Notes under the pieces: model-generated
What the model saw: only the letters and a program-made list of their open reading frames with translations
Databases searched by the model: none
Told to the model about the DNA's origin: nothing
Program-made: the position numbers and the translations under genes
Part shown: piece after piece, positions 18,669 through 27,367 of the stretch
Layout: each line of letters begins with the position of its first letter
How positions within the stretch are numbered: position 1 is the stretch's first letter
Assembly (NCBI GenBank): GCA_001564065.1
Contig: LKNA01000029.1
Location: 1 to 35,388, forward strand
DNA from: Chitinophagaceae bacterium T5-Br10_B2g13
GTDB lineage: Bacteria > Bacteroidota > Rhodothermia > Balneolales > Balneolaceae
Direction: 5' to 3'
DNA length: 35,388 nt

Positions 18669-21600
18669 ATGAAACACTTAATACTATCTATTCTTTCATT
18701 TTTGTTGGTTTCTGGCACTTTTGCCCAGGATAATGGAAATGATTCATGGGACATTACTCAGCATCGTGCTGACTATACAGAAATCAGTTTTGAAACGTCT
18801 GAAGGCACCTGGATGAACCTGGATGTGAGCCCGGACGGCACTGAAATCATCTTCGATCTGCTCGGCAATATTTACACCATGCCGATCGAAGGCGGCGAAG
18901 CAACCGTCCTCCGCGAAAGCCTCGCATACGAAATTCAGCCCCGCTTCAGCCCCGACGGTTCAAAAATATCGTTCACAAGTGATGCCGGCGGCGGTGATAA
19001 TATCTGGGTAATGAACCGCGACGGTTCGGATGCTAAACAGATTACAAACGAAAGTTTCCGTCTCCTGAACAACGCGTTCTGGACACCCGACGGCAACTAC
19101 CTGGTTGCCCGTAAACACTTTACCTCCGCCCGATCACTGGGTGCCGGTGAAATCTGGATGTATCACATTACCGGCGGATCGGGCATTCAACTCACCGAGC
19201 GGCCAAACGATCAGCAGGATAAGGGTCAGCCGTTTGTCTCTCCCGATGGGAAATATGTTTACTACAGCCAGGATGTCTATCCCGGCGGATTTTTTCAGTA
19301 CAATAAAGACCCCAACAGCCAGATTTACGCCATTAACCGCTACGATCTTGAGGAAGGATCGGTTGAGCGCGTAACCGGCGGACCGGGCGGGGCGATCTCA
19401 CCAACCATCTCACCCGATGGTGAGAAAATGGCTTTTATAAAGCGTGTTCGAACCAAATCGGTTCTTTACATCCGCGACCTGGAGACCGGCATTGAGCGTC
19501 CGGTTTTCGACAACATGAGCAAAGATCAGCAGCAGGCGTGGGCGATTTTTGGCCCCTACACCAACTTCAACTGGACACCCGACGGACAGCATCTGATCTT
19601 CTGGGCGCAGGGCGGCATCCACAAATTGAACGTGGAGAACTACCAAGTAGAAGAGATTCCGTTTACGGCAGAGGTGAATCATCAGATTGCCGATGTGGTC
19701 CATTTTGAGTTTGATCCCGCTCCCGACAGTTTTAACGCTAAGGCGATCCGTCATGCGGTAACCTCACCCGATGGAGACCTGCTCGTATTCAACGCGGCCG
19801 GATTTTTATGGAAAAAGGAGCTTCCGAATGGTACACCCGAGCGACTTACAGATGAAGCGAACCTCGAGTTTGAACCGGCTTTTTCACCCGACGGCAACAC
19901 ACTTGCCTGGGTTACGTGGACCGATGAAGATCTGGGATCCATAAAAACGTTAAGGCTCGACCGACGTCGTGCCAACCCGGAGAAAATCACTACCGAAAAA
20001 GGAATTTACCGAACACCTTCATTTTCTCCTGATGGTGAAACGCTGGTGTTTCGCAGAGACGGTGGCAACAACCACCAGGGACATGCCTATACCCAGAACA
20101 GCGGCATTTTCACCATGCCCGTTTCAGGCGGCGAAAAGATACGTCTGCGCGGCGGCGGCAACAATCCCGTCTTCAACGCATCGGGCGACCGTATTTTTTA
20201 CCAGGCGCGAACCAGTTTCCGAAGCATGGACCTGAACGGCCAGGACGACCGTCAGCATTTCAGTTCACAGTATGCACTCGACTTTACGCCAAGCCCGGAT
20301 AATAAGTGGATCGCTTTTACAGAACTCTACAAGGTCTACATCGCACCAATGCCACAAGTTGGCTCAAACATCTCACTGAGTGCAAACACGCGTGCCATTC
20401 CGGTAACCCATGTGGCCCGTGATGCCGGTTATAACCTGCACTGGTCGGCCGACGGCGAAGAACTTCGCTGGACTCTGGGTGAGGAGTACTTCACCGTAGG
20501 ATTGAAAGAGGCGTTCGATTTTCTGAATGGAGAAACCAGTGATGAACTTGAGCTCCCACTGGGCGACAGTGACGGAATCCGAATCGGACTGGAACTCGAA
20601 ACCGACAAGCCATCGGGTGTGGTTGCCTTTACCAATGCCCACATCATTACGATGAATGGAGATGAAGTCATTGAAAACGGAACCATCGTGGTTCGAAACA
20701 ACCGAATCGAAGCCGTTGGCGCTGATGTGAACATTCCGGGCGGTGCCCATGTGCTGGATGTTGAGGGCAAAACCATTATGCCGGGCATGATTGACGCCCA
20801 TGCCCATATCGGAAATTTCCGCAGCGGATTGAGCCCAAACCAGCAGTGGGAATATTTTGCTAACCTGGGGTACGGCGTAACAACCGTTCACGACCCCTCC
20901 TCCAACACCGAAATGATCTTCTCACAGGCAGAGATGGTTCGTGCCGGCAACATGATTGGTCCGCGAATTTTCTCAACCGGCCGTATTCTCTACGGAGCTG
21001 AAAATGTACAGAAGACCGTGATCAATAGTCTCGAAGATGCGCGTTCAGCCATCCGCCGCACGCAAGCGTTTGGCGCCACATCAGTGAAGAGCTACAACCA
21101 GCCAAGACGTGACCAGCGACAGCAGGTGCTTGAAGCCGCCCGTGAACTGGGCGTGAATGTAGTTCCTGAAGGGGGATCGACATTTACTCATAACATGAGC
21201 ATGATACTGGACGGACATACCGGCATCGAGCACAACGTGCCAATCTATCCGCTCTACAATGACGTTCTTACAGTTTGGGGAGCCTCTGATGTTGGCTACA
21301 CGCCCACCCTTTCTGTTAATTACGGAAGCATGAGCGGCGAGTACTACTGGTATCAGCATACCAATATATGGGAGAAAGAGCGGCTGCTTACCTTCACACC
21401 ACGCGGAGTTGTGGACTCACGGTCGCGCCACAGAACCATGGTTCCATATGAAGAGTATGAGATTGGCCATATGCAGAGTGCCGCTGCGGCCAAAGATCTT
21501 CACGATCTGGGTGTCACCGTAAACATTGGAGGGCACGGACAGCTTCAGGGTCTTGCCGCGCACTGGGAGGTCTGGATGTTTACTCAGGGCGGCATGAGCA

Positions 21601-21914
21601 ATCACGATGCCCTGCGCACGGCTACGATTAACCCGGCCAATTACATCGGCATGGGCGATCATATCGGTTCACTTGAGCCGGGCAAGCTTGCCGACCTGAT
21701 TGTGATCGACGGCAATCCGCTGGAGGATATTTTCGATACCGAGTTCGTGGAGTACACCATGATCAACGGACGACTCTATGACGCCTCAACCATGAACGAG
21801 ATCGGTAATTACGATCGTGAGCGCTTGCCGTTCTGGTGGGAGCGCGAAGGCTACAGCGAACAGTTCGACTGGCACGCTATTACCGGCGGAAACAGTCACG
21901 GACACGGGCATTAA
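18669..21914 (+). CDS. Secreted TolB-propeller amidohydrolase
   Basis: A 1081-residue exported protein. A Sec signal (residues 1-19, TFA before Q20) leads into a long WD40/TolB-like beta-propeller (about 40-610) with repeated SPDG turns. An amidohydrolase-superfamily domain follows (about 640-1045). Its composite site begins with DAHAH (709-713). Later histidines lie in the TGIEHN and GGHGQ segments, and ADLIVIDGNPL is the closing strand. The C-terminus ends in a His/Gly tail (HGHGH). Such proteins are thought to hydrolyse cyclic amides or peptides in the periplasm; the substrate is unknown. A repeated double-hairpin terminator follows, and a decayed copy of this 3' end lies at 22683-22765. 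Confidence 0.92.
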   Translation: MKHLILSILSFLLVSGTFAQDNGNDSWDITQHRADYTEISFETSEGTWMNLDVSPDGTEIIFDLLGNIYTMPIEGGEATVLRESLAYEIQPRFSPDGSKISFTSDAGGGDNIWVMNRDGSDAKQITNESFRLLNNAFWTPDGNYLVARKHFTSARSLGAGEIWMYHITGGSGIQLTERPNDQQDKGQPFVSPDGKYVYYSQDVYPGGFFQYNKDPNSQIYAINRYDLEEGSVERVTGGPGGAISPTISPDGEKMAFIKRVRTKSVLYIRDLETGIERPVFDNMSKDQQQAWAIFGPYTNFNWTPDGQHLIFWAQGGIHKLNVENYQVEEIPFTAEVNHQIADVVHFEFDPAPDSFNAKAIRHAVTSPDGDLLVFNAAGFLWKKELPNGTPERLTDEANLEFEPAFSPDGNTLAWVTWTDEDLGSIKTLRLDRRRANPEKITTEKGIYRTPSFSPDGETLVFRRDGGNNHQGHAYTQNSGIFTMPVSGGEKIRLRGGGNNPVFNASGDRIFYQARTSFRSMDLNGQDDRQHFSSQYALDFTPSPDNKWIAFTELYKVYIAPMPQVGSNISLSANTRAIPVTHVARDAGYNLHWSADGEELRWTLGEEYFTVGLKEAFDFLNGETSDELELPLGDSDGIRIGLELETDKPSGVVAFTNAHIITMNGDEVIENGTIVVRNNRIEAVGADVNIPGGAHVLDVEGKTIMPGMIDAHAHIGNFRSGLSPNQQWEYFANLGYGVTTVHDPSSNTEMIFSQAEMVRAGNMIGPRIFSTGRILYGAENVQKTVINSLEDARSAIRRTQAFGATSVKSYNQPRRDQRQQVLEAARELGVNVVPEGGSTFTHNMSMILDGHTGIEHNVPIYPLYNDVLTVWGASDVGYTPTLSVNYGSMSGEYYWYQHTNIWEKERLLTFTPRGVVDSRSRHRTMVPYEEYEIGHMQSAAAAKDLHDLGVTVNIGGHGQLQGLAAHWEVWMFTQGGMSNHDALRTATINPANYIGMGDHIGSLEPGKLADLIVIDGNPLEDIFDTEFVEYTMINGRLYDASTMNEIGNYDRERLPFWWEREGYSEQFDWHAITGGNSHGHGH

Positions 21915-21938
21915 TTGCCAATCTAATTTATAAATAAA

Positions 21939-22026
21939 AACCCTCCAAGGGTTCTGAACCCTTGGAGGGTTAAGGTAAAACATATTCAAACAAAAACGCC
22001 GGGCGGTGAGAGCTGTCGGGCGTTTT
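21939..22026. repeat. Double-hairpin repeat element, copy 1
   Basis: Hairpin 1 (21939-21971) is a near-perfect palindrome, aaccctccaaggg/cccttggagggtt with a tiny loop. After a conserved 21-base linker, hairpin 2 (21993-22026) is aaaacgcc...ggcgtttt. It lies between the amidohydrolase (+) and vapC (-), so it can end both transcripts. Confidence 0.85.
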
Positions 22027-22028
22027 AT

Positions 22029-22418
22029 TTATTCAGATATCAGATCGAAGTTGAGATGGTTTTGCATTAAGCTAAAGTGCTTATCAAAGCTAAACAGTGT
22101 AATTTTTTCATCGATGATTTGTTGTAAAATGATTAAATCCGGGATCCCGACCTTGTTTATCCCATTCCTTATATTCATGATCTGATAATCGCGTACGATT
22201 TCCCAATCAACGTTTAGCGGTATCATCGAAATTGCCTGCAACCCTTCAAGAGTGTCAGTCTCGTTTTTCAGCATGAGTGCAGGAGCCAGTTCTGTTAAAA
22301 TGAGTTCATTAATGCATGCCAGGTCTTCTTCAATCAGGCGATCCAGCTTCTCTATTCCACCGTTATTGAAATACTCAATCCAAACTGAGCTGTCGATGAG
22401 TACTCTATATCTGGACAT
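22029..22418 (-). CDS. vapC: VapC-type PIN-domain toxin
   Basis: A 129-residue PIN ribonuclease. Expected metal-binding acids are D9 (LIDSSVWIE), E43 (or E38) in INELILTEL, D94 in GIPDLII and D112 in FSFDKHF. All are present, so activity is likely. VapC toxins cleave tRNA or rRNA and are blocked by the cognate VapB. The ATG overlaps the antitoxin stop codon by one base (TGATG), indicating translational coupling. The gene ends just past the repeat hairpin 21993-22026, which should terminate it. The module is enclosed by two related copies of the amidohydrolase 3' end plus hairpin element. Confidence 0.9.
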   Translation of the reverse strand: MSRYRVLIDSSVWIEYFNNGGIEKLDRLIEEDLACINELILTELAPALMLKNETDTLEGLQAISMIPLNVDWEIVRDYQIMNIRNGINKVGIPDLIILQQIIDEKITLFSFDKHFSLMQNHLNFDLISE

Positions 22419-22612
22419 CAGCTTCGGTCTCTGAGAGTATCCAGGTCAATATCCAAGTCCAGAGTTCCTTTTTTGGCAATCAAGCGTTTCCGTTTTACAC
22501 GGTCAATTTCAGCCTGCAATGCATCCTTAATTAACTGACTTTTCGTTTTTGCACCGGTTGCCTTCATGGCTTCGTCGATTAACTCCTTGGGAATGTCTAG
22601 CGTTGTTCTCAT
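22418..22612 (-). CDS. vapB: VapB ribbon-helix-helix antitoxin
   Basis: A 64-residue protein starting MRTTLDIPKELIDEAM, the typical ribbon-helix-helix DNA-binding start (strand 2-7, helices about 8-19 and 24-38) of type II antitoxins of the VapB family. The C-terminal acidic tail (DLDIDLD) would wrap the toxin. It lies directly upstream of and overlaps vapC. A palindrome just in front of it (22629-22648) is a likely operator for autoregulation. Confidence 0.9.
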   Translation of the reverse strand: MRTTLDIPKELIDEAMKATGAKTKSQLIKDALQAEIDRVKRKRLIAKKGTLDLDIDLDTLRDRS

Positions 22613-22628
22613 TATATGATATGTATAA

Positions 22629-22648
22629 ATGCATAATTATATATGCAT
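22629..22648. promoter_or_regulatory. Candidate VapB operator palindrome
   Basis: Arms atgcata (22629-22635) and tatgcat (22642-22648) around a 6-bp AT spacer, 17 bases upstream of the vapB start. Position and symmetry fit an RHH antitoxin operator overlapping the promoter. Inferred only. Confidence 0.5.
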
Positions 22649-22682
22649 ATTACTTTACGCAGTAATGAAAGTCAAATACAGC

Positions 22683-22765
22683 TTTTGGCAGGTAGCGTAA
22701 AGGCTACAGCGAGCAGTTCGACTGGAACGCCATTACCGGTGGTGGCTATTGCGGGCATGGTCATT
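22683..22765 (+). pseudogene. Decayed 3' fragment of an amidohydrolase paralogue
   Basis: From about 22691 the sequence translates, in the homologous frame, to a C-terminus closely matching the last ~21 residues of the amidohydrolase ending at 21914 (GYSEQFDW.AITGG...GHGH, then stop, then the shared attaattgcca). An in-frame TAG and a one-base shift lie just upstream, and no more of the gene is recognisable. It is followed by its own copy of the double-hairpin element, as the intact gene is. Confidence 0.75.
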
Positions 22766-22791
22766 AATTGCCAAACTTATATAAAACTAAT

Positions 22792-22880
22792 AACCCTCCA
22801 AGGGTTCGGAACCCTTGGAGGGTTTAGGCAAAACGTATTCAAACAAAAACGCCGGGCGGTGAAAGCTGTCCGGCGTTTTT
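22792..22880. repeat. Double-hairpin repeat element, copy 2
   Basis: Hairpin 1 is at 22792-22824. Hairpin 2 is at 22846-22879 with a perfect 10-bp stem (aaaacgccgg/ccggcgtttt) and a T tail. It is very similar to copy 1 by eye, including the linker (gtattcaaacaa). It sits between the amidohydrolase fragment (+) and minus-strand genes. Confidence 0.85.
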
Positions 22881-22932
22881 TGTTTATTAAGTACTAAAAC
22901 CTGATCACTGTTATGACAAACTGCTCCTGCAT

Positions 22933-23046
22933 TTATACCGATGAGTTTTTGTTCTTTTTGATATTCCTAAAAATGACAACTCCCAACAAAATAACGAGTA
23001 TAATTACCGAGAGTATGACGATTTCAAATATTCCAAATGTGATCAT
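22933..23046 (-). CDS. Possible 37-residue single-span membrane peptide
   Basis: A short frame starts at ATG 23046, 21 bases after the propeller gene ends at 23068. It encodes one hydrophobic helix (about residues 4-27, rich in I, V and L) followed by a basic tail (RNIKKNKNSS). The start IFEIVILSVIILVILLG is reminiscent of TatA-type N-termini, but it lacks the following amphipathic helix. There is no obvious ribosome site. It could be a real small protein co-transcribed with the propeller gene, or chance. Confidence 0.4.
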   Translation of the reverse strand: MITFGIFEIVILSVIILVILLGVVIFRNIKKNKNSSV

Positions 23047-23067
23047 TTTTTTAGCTTTTTTTCGTTT

Positions 23068-24105
23068 CTACTTTTGAGTAAGAGTGGTTTTTATTTGAGA
23101 ATAATCAATCCTGTACAGTGGTACCAATCCCTTCCTTAAATATAGCATGTCATTATTTACGGTAAAGTCTGATATATCGAGGTTTTCATCATTATGATCG
23201 CTGAAAACGAATCTCGCCATGAACTCATAATCACTGTTCAAAACAACAAGACCTGATTTCATCAGTACAAATAGCATCCCATCATGATACTCCATTTTAA
23301 AAATGTGTTGCAAACTGCCTTCTACTCTAACATTTGATCCGGGCTTAAATGGCTCAGGTAGAGGATCATTTTCACCCATAATAATTTTACCTACTACTTG
23401 ATCTTCACTGTTCAAAATGAAAATTTCTTTTTCACCAACTATAGCAAGGAGAATGTGTTCTGGCGTAGCTACTATCGAGGCTATGTTATTTCTGGCAGCC
23501 GGTTGATATCCTTGAGGAATTCAAGTATCAATCAGGGTTTTCGTCGTCTCGGTGGATGCATCATATATTTTTAGAACTTTCTCTTCGTCAGAAAAATTTG
23601 CTTTGGAGTAATATTTCCCATTTGTGTACGTAAAACGATCCGTAACCAAAAAATCTCTACCACTTACAAAATGATCTTTGATTAGTTTCAAGTTTTGATC
23701 AAAATGGTAAAATCTTGATGTATCTATCGAGTAGTATACCAGGGTATCACTTTCAGCAGTCCTGGTTCCCGAGATAATAGCCCCTGACTCGCCCGGACCC
23801 CTCCCGGATTTCAATAAACCATTCATAGGTGAACAACATGTGTCCATGCCTTCATGCGAATAATAGAATAGGGAGTAGCCTGATGCCGGTACCCGAGGAG
23901 TTATTACAACTCCTTCTTCATTGGATTGTAACGAAAACTGTGCCGGGGCAAATAGTTCTTCTATTTCATAAAACTGTGGATAAACAATCGTACTGTCACT
24001 TAGCTCCGATTTAACATCATAAATGTATGTTTCTTCGTAGTTTTCCTCAGCACAGCTCAAAAGAAGAAACAAAACTAAAGCTCCGATGATTTTAAATTTA
24101 GCCAT
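23068..24105 (-). pseudogene. 6-bladed propeller lipoprotein interrupted by in-frame TGA
   Basis: One continuous frame of 346 codons is broken only by a TGA at codon 195 (23521-23523). The protein has a lipoprotein signal (LLSC, C18) and the SGRGPGE motif (100-106) characteristic of 6-bladed beta-propeller (BF3164/DUF5128-like) lipoproteins. The reading after the stop (IPQGYQPAARN...) continues as propeller blades to the natural end. A 194-residue product with roughly half a propeller would be made without readthrough. It is of the same total length as the second interrupted propeller at 25145-26182. A sequencing error, pseudogene or readthrough are all possible; the pseudogene is favoured given the decay nearby. 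Confidence 0.75.
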
Positions 24106-24223
24106 TGATCAATAGAGGATTGAATTTGATCAGTTTTATCTCCTTGATAAGATATTGCTCCGTTACAAAATGAACTGTCGAATTGTTAGTGGATAAATGC
24201 TGCTATACTCAAACCGCAAAGCA

Positions 24224-24508
24224 TCACATTGCCGCTGACAATGTTTTCTTAACCGAGTAATAAACCATTGTAAATATTGTATCTGCAAAAAAGCTGACCA
24301 ATATAATGATTGCAAAATAATAGGGTATGGGATCAAGTGCGACTATAAATAGACTTAAAAAAAGAAGCCCTACAGTTTGTTCAATGAAAAATCCATTGGT
24401 CAGTTTAATTTCTAAAGATTCGAACCCTCCGATAAGTTTGACATTACTGGCCAGTCGGTAGATTCTATACCCAATAATTGATGCTGCGATCATAATAGCG
24501 AGTAACAT
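24224..24508 (-). CDS. Small membrane protein, unknown
   Basis: 94 residues with hydrophobic spans near 2-18, 44-62 and 64-85 and a basic C-terminus. It has an ATG start at 24508. No family is recognised. It lies 118 bases upstream of the propeller lipoprotein on the same strand and could be co-transcribed with it, and it is divergent from the broken antitoxin copy. Composition is normal for a membrane protein, and the frame is intact. Confidence 0.6.
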   Translation of the reverse strand: MLLAIMIAASIIGYRIYRLASNVKLIGGFESLEIKLTNGFFIEQTVGLLFLSLFIVALDPIPYYFAIIILVSFFADTIFTMVYYSVKKTLSAAM

Positions 24509-24732
24509 AGCTCTTCAATTTTGTTCTTGATTAACATAGTGCCTTAGTTTTGTTATTTATGCTAATTTGAATAAAAGATTTACGTAATCCAATTTTTTAA
24601 ATATCAATTTATATCACATTTCATTTTTTCTTCTAAATACATTTCCACATCGCATACTGACGCCTATTTTCTTAAAACCATTTATCCCAGCCGTAAGGCA
24701 ACTCAGATATAAATCAATAAGGAGAGTCAGTA

Positions 24733-25000
24733 ATGGAAAGTTTAGAAAAAGAAAAAAAGAAATTATTGAATCCTATGAAAACGAGGAGTGGGTTTCTTCC
24801 GGAGAAGAAATAAAGGAAGAGATCAGGCAAGCAGCCAAAATAGAACACTTAAAAACATACGGCTCAATATTCGTCTCACTGAAAAGGACTTTAGTGATAT
24901 TCAGGTTAAAGAAATGGAAGAGGGAATTCCCTATCAAACACTTATTTCAAACATTATTCACAAGTATAATATAGGGGAACTAAAAACTGATTCGGAGTGA
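24733..25000 (+). pseudogene. CopG-like antitoxin gene, frameshifted copy A
   Basis: This is homologous over its whole length to the intact gene at 28872-29141, including about 45 bases of leader (from 24686). Two single-base deletions relative to that copy break the frame: one in the seven-A tract at 24752-24758, the other near 24837-24841 (gccaaaatag, one A short). The C-terminal RHH part remains open (RLNIRLTEKDFSDIQ...EEGIPYQTLISNIIHKYN). No toxin gene is adjacent. The first lesion falls on A AAA AAG, a possible -1 slip site, but the second lesion has no such explanation. Homopolymer sequencing error should be considered. Confidence 0.8.
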
Positions 25001-25008
25001 GCATCCCA

Positions 25009-25092
25009 AACCCTCCAAGGGTTCGCAACCCTTGGAGGGTTAGTTGCAAATAATTCCAAATGCCGGGCGCTGAGAGCTTTTCGGCGTTTTTT
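25009..25092. repeat. Double-hairpin repeat element, copy 3
   Basis: Hairpin 1 is at 25009-25041, identical in stem to the other copies. Hairpin 2 (about 25058-25090, aaatgccg/cggcgtttt) and the linker are more diverged. It lies between the broken antitoxin copy (+) and the interrupted propeller gene (-), 53 bases past the latter's end. Confidence 0.8.
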
Positions 25093-25144
25093 AAATTTGT
25101 ATTGGGTTTACAAAATCACTTGATATTACCCAATCTTAAATTTA

Positions 25145-26182
25145 TCAATGAAAATATCTTTTCAACTTATAGACAAATACTTTTGGTAAAGCGTATTCAT
25201 TATCTTGTTGTACCATAGTATAAATCTTTCCATTTGCTGCGGCAACGATCCACTCATCTGTCAGCAAATCAGACTCCATCGGAAACTTACCATCTTTGGT
25301 CACTAATTGAATTCCAAAGCCGGCCTTACCGTCTACAACATCCCGTCTATTTTGGTATTGAATAAGAAGTAATTGTTCTGTGAATCGATGTAGCGAATAG
25401 CTAGCTGTATAATTATCTGTAAAATATGAGACCTCTGCAGCAAGCTCGGCATGATCAACTTGCTGAAGAGATGATATATCTCTCTCGGTTTGAGTTACAT
25501 AGTCGGGTGGTTGTTCAAATCGATTAAGCACCTTCTCTTGAAGATTGAGTCGAAAAAGAGTCGGTCCGGCTACCATAGTAAAAAACAGATACTGATCGTC
25601 TGCAATGAGTTGATTTCCTACCCTATAACGCTGCATCAAATTTATAAAGCTATCCGGAATTTCATTAAAGCGGCCAACTTCTTCTCCATTCGCTTTCAGC
25701 ATACGTATAAAAACATCTTCCGGAGTTATCTCCATTGAGTAAAAGATATTACCGGCACCGACTGCAAAACGGTTTGAGACATGAAAATCCGAAGAGGCTA
25801 CCCTGTCATATTGACCATTCACATCAAAATAAATGCCCCAGGGTGCATTATTCTGGACAAATATTGAACCATCCGGGAGAAAAATGGCTCAGTTTGGACC
25901 CCAGTTCAGACCAGGATGCTCTTCCCGTGCATTTTCTCCCAGATCCTGTATCTTTTCTCCTGAACCACTAAATAGTATCACTTTATCACGACGACCGGTT
26001 ACAAGAAGCTCACCCATTTCATTAACCTCCATAAATCGAACCGACAGATATTCCTCCGTTTTCAAAGATATCTCTCCTACTTTAGTAAAGAGATGATCTA
26101 AATCGACGATCTCACGTTTCTGTTCAGTTACACAGGATGAAATAAATAAGACAAAGACTATTGTAACAGTATGTTTTATCAC
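25145..26182 (-). pseudogene. Second 6-bladed propeller lipoprotein interrupted by TGA
   Basis: A single frame of 346 codons from GTG 26182 is broken only by TGA at codon 98 (25889-25891), in the context GLNWGPN-stop-AIFLPDGSIFVQ. A lipoprotein signal ends at FISSC (C17). The downstream part reads through as propeller blades to 25145. Without readthrough only a 97-residue fragment is made. It is apparently a diverged paralogue of the propeller genes on either side. The codon before decay was possibly TGG (Trp) or CGA (Arg); this is a guess. It is downstream of the intact propeller gene on the same strand, with an 82-base gap. Confidence 0.75.
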
Positions 26183-26264
26183 GTTAAATTGTGTTTTCTA
26201 GATCTCTAAAATAGGTTAGCATATATTCATGTTTGCTGATTTGTACATTCATCGAACTAGATAA

Positions 26265-27311
26265 TTATTCAATGATGATTTCCCGAACCCGAATTTGTCT
26301 GGTCATACCCGTTGTTTCGTAATCTTCTGCTAAGTAAAGCAATCGATTTTCTTCAACTCCCCTGATATAGTTTGTCCAGCCGCCTTCCTCCAACTCAATT
26401 CGCCCAACTTTGTTATAATCAAGGTCAAAAATCGCATATGTAATGATCGATTCTTCCTCCCGGAAATGTTCCATCTCAACCAAAATGTGCTTTGTGAGTT
26501 TTCTGATGGAAACAATCCGGCTATTGCTGAGAAAATATTCTTCAATATTACTCAGTGTCTGGCTGGTAAAATTTCCATTCGGATTAAAAGGGCTGGGGCC
26601 TGCTTCAAAGTACTCTTCTTCAAATGGAATTTCGATTAGTTTATCATGATCAGTTGAATAGATATTCAGAATTGTTCTTGACGGTTCCACCCAAACCAAA
26701 TCATCCTCATTCCATAATATTCCGCCGGTGTTACTACGAAAAAAGAGCGTTCTCCCTTCGTCAGTTAAATTGCCAAGATCTTTTCTTTTTGTAAGACGAT
26801 TAGATTCATTCACTTCATATATATGGACAAAATGATCCTGAACACGTGGACTTTGAAATACGGCTACATGCCCTTTTTTATTAACTGCAAAACCATCAAT
26901 AGCATGGCGAATACCGCGAAACTCAACATCCGGCTCTATATTTTCATTAAATACCACAAACTTTAAATTATTTGAATCCCAGATATAAACCTGTTGATTA
27001 TTGTAGTGAATATAGCGGGGATTTTGCATTTCAAAAGGGCCTCTGCCGGATCTACCAGGTTGAGACTGTAATTCCCCATTTTGGTTTATTACACTCACTC
27101 CCTCTGGTTGTCTATGAATAATTACATATTGATCATTAACCGGTTGAATAGCACGAAAGCTTGAATAGCTCAAATTTCTATTAGATACAGGAATCATTTC
27201 AATCTCTTTCAAATCTAATGAAATCTGTGAGTGGTTTTGGCTATTGCATACGCTCAATCCAGCATGAAATAGAAAAAACAATGTAAAAGTATAAACCGTA
27301 ATTTTTTCCAT
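26265..27311 (-). CDS. 6-bladed beta-propeller protein, intact family member
   Basis: About 348 residues from ATG 27311. The N-terminus is then MEKITVYTFTLFFLFHAGLSV, a good export signal, with a cysteine next to it that might be lipidated. A TTG at 27371 would add 20 polar residues in front and overlap the upstream stop (TTGA), so I prefer the ATG. The mature part carries GRSGRGPFEMQNPRY, the blade motif of 6-bladed beta-propeller (BF3164/TolB-like) proteins. No internal stop. Such proteins are abundant in Bacteroidota and of unknown role, possibly ligand or partner binding at the cell surface. It is translated next to the cysteine-rich peptide upstream. Confidence 0.75.
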   Translation of the reverse strand: MEKITVYTFTLFFLFHAGLSVCNSQNHSQISLDLKEIEMIPVSNRNLSYSSFRAIQPVNDQYVIIHRQPEGVSVINQNGELQSQPGRSGRGPFEMQNPRYIHYNNQQVYIWDSNNLKFVVFNENIEPDVEFRGIRHAIDGFAVNKKGHVAVFQSPRVQDHFVHIYEVNESNRLTKRKDLGNLTDEGRTLFFRSNTGGILWNEDDLVWVEPSRTILNIYSTDHDKLIEIPFEEEYFEAGPSPFNPNGNFTSQTLSNIEEYFLSNSRIVSIRKLTKHILVEMEHFREEESIITYAIFDLDYNKVGRIELEEGGWTNYIRGVEENRLLYLAEDYETTGMTRQIRVREIIIE

Positions 27312-27367
27312 AAGGCTTTTAAGAAATGGGGAAAAATATTTTTCCCTATTAATGTTTTTAAGTTTGG

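Noticed and set aside
20373..20891. 172-residue minus-strand frame opposite the amidohydrolase
   Set aside because: Fully antisense to a conserved gene, no recognisable domain.
21941..21970. gggttctgaaccc looks like a tRNA T-arm
   Set aside because: It is the loop of a palindrome repeated four times; no acceptor, D or anticodon arms can be formed around it.
22643..22897. 84-residue plus-strand open frame
   Set aside because: It crosses the amidohydrolase fragment in the wrong frame and the repeat hairpins; no ribosome site or protein features.
24753..24759. A AAA AAG slip site that would restore the antitoxin frame by -1 shifting
   Set aside because: A second one-base deletion about 80 bases on has no slip site, so programmed frameshifting cannot give a full protein; decay or sequencing error is simpler.
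23521..25891. Selenocysteine or TGA reassignment as the reason for the two in-frame TGAs
   Set aside because: TGA is a normal stop in several genes here (e.g. 911-913, 9035-9037), no following stem characteristic of a bacterial SECIS was seen, and a neighbour is broken by TAA.
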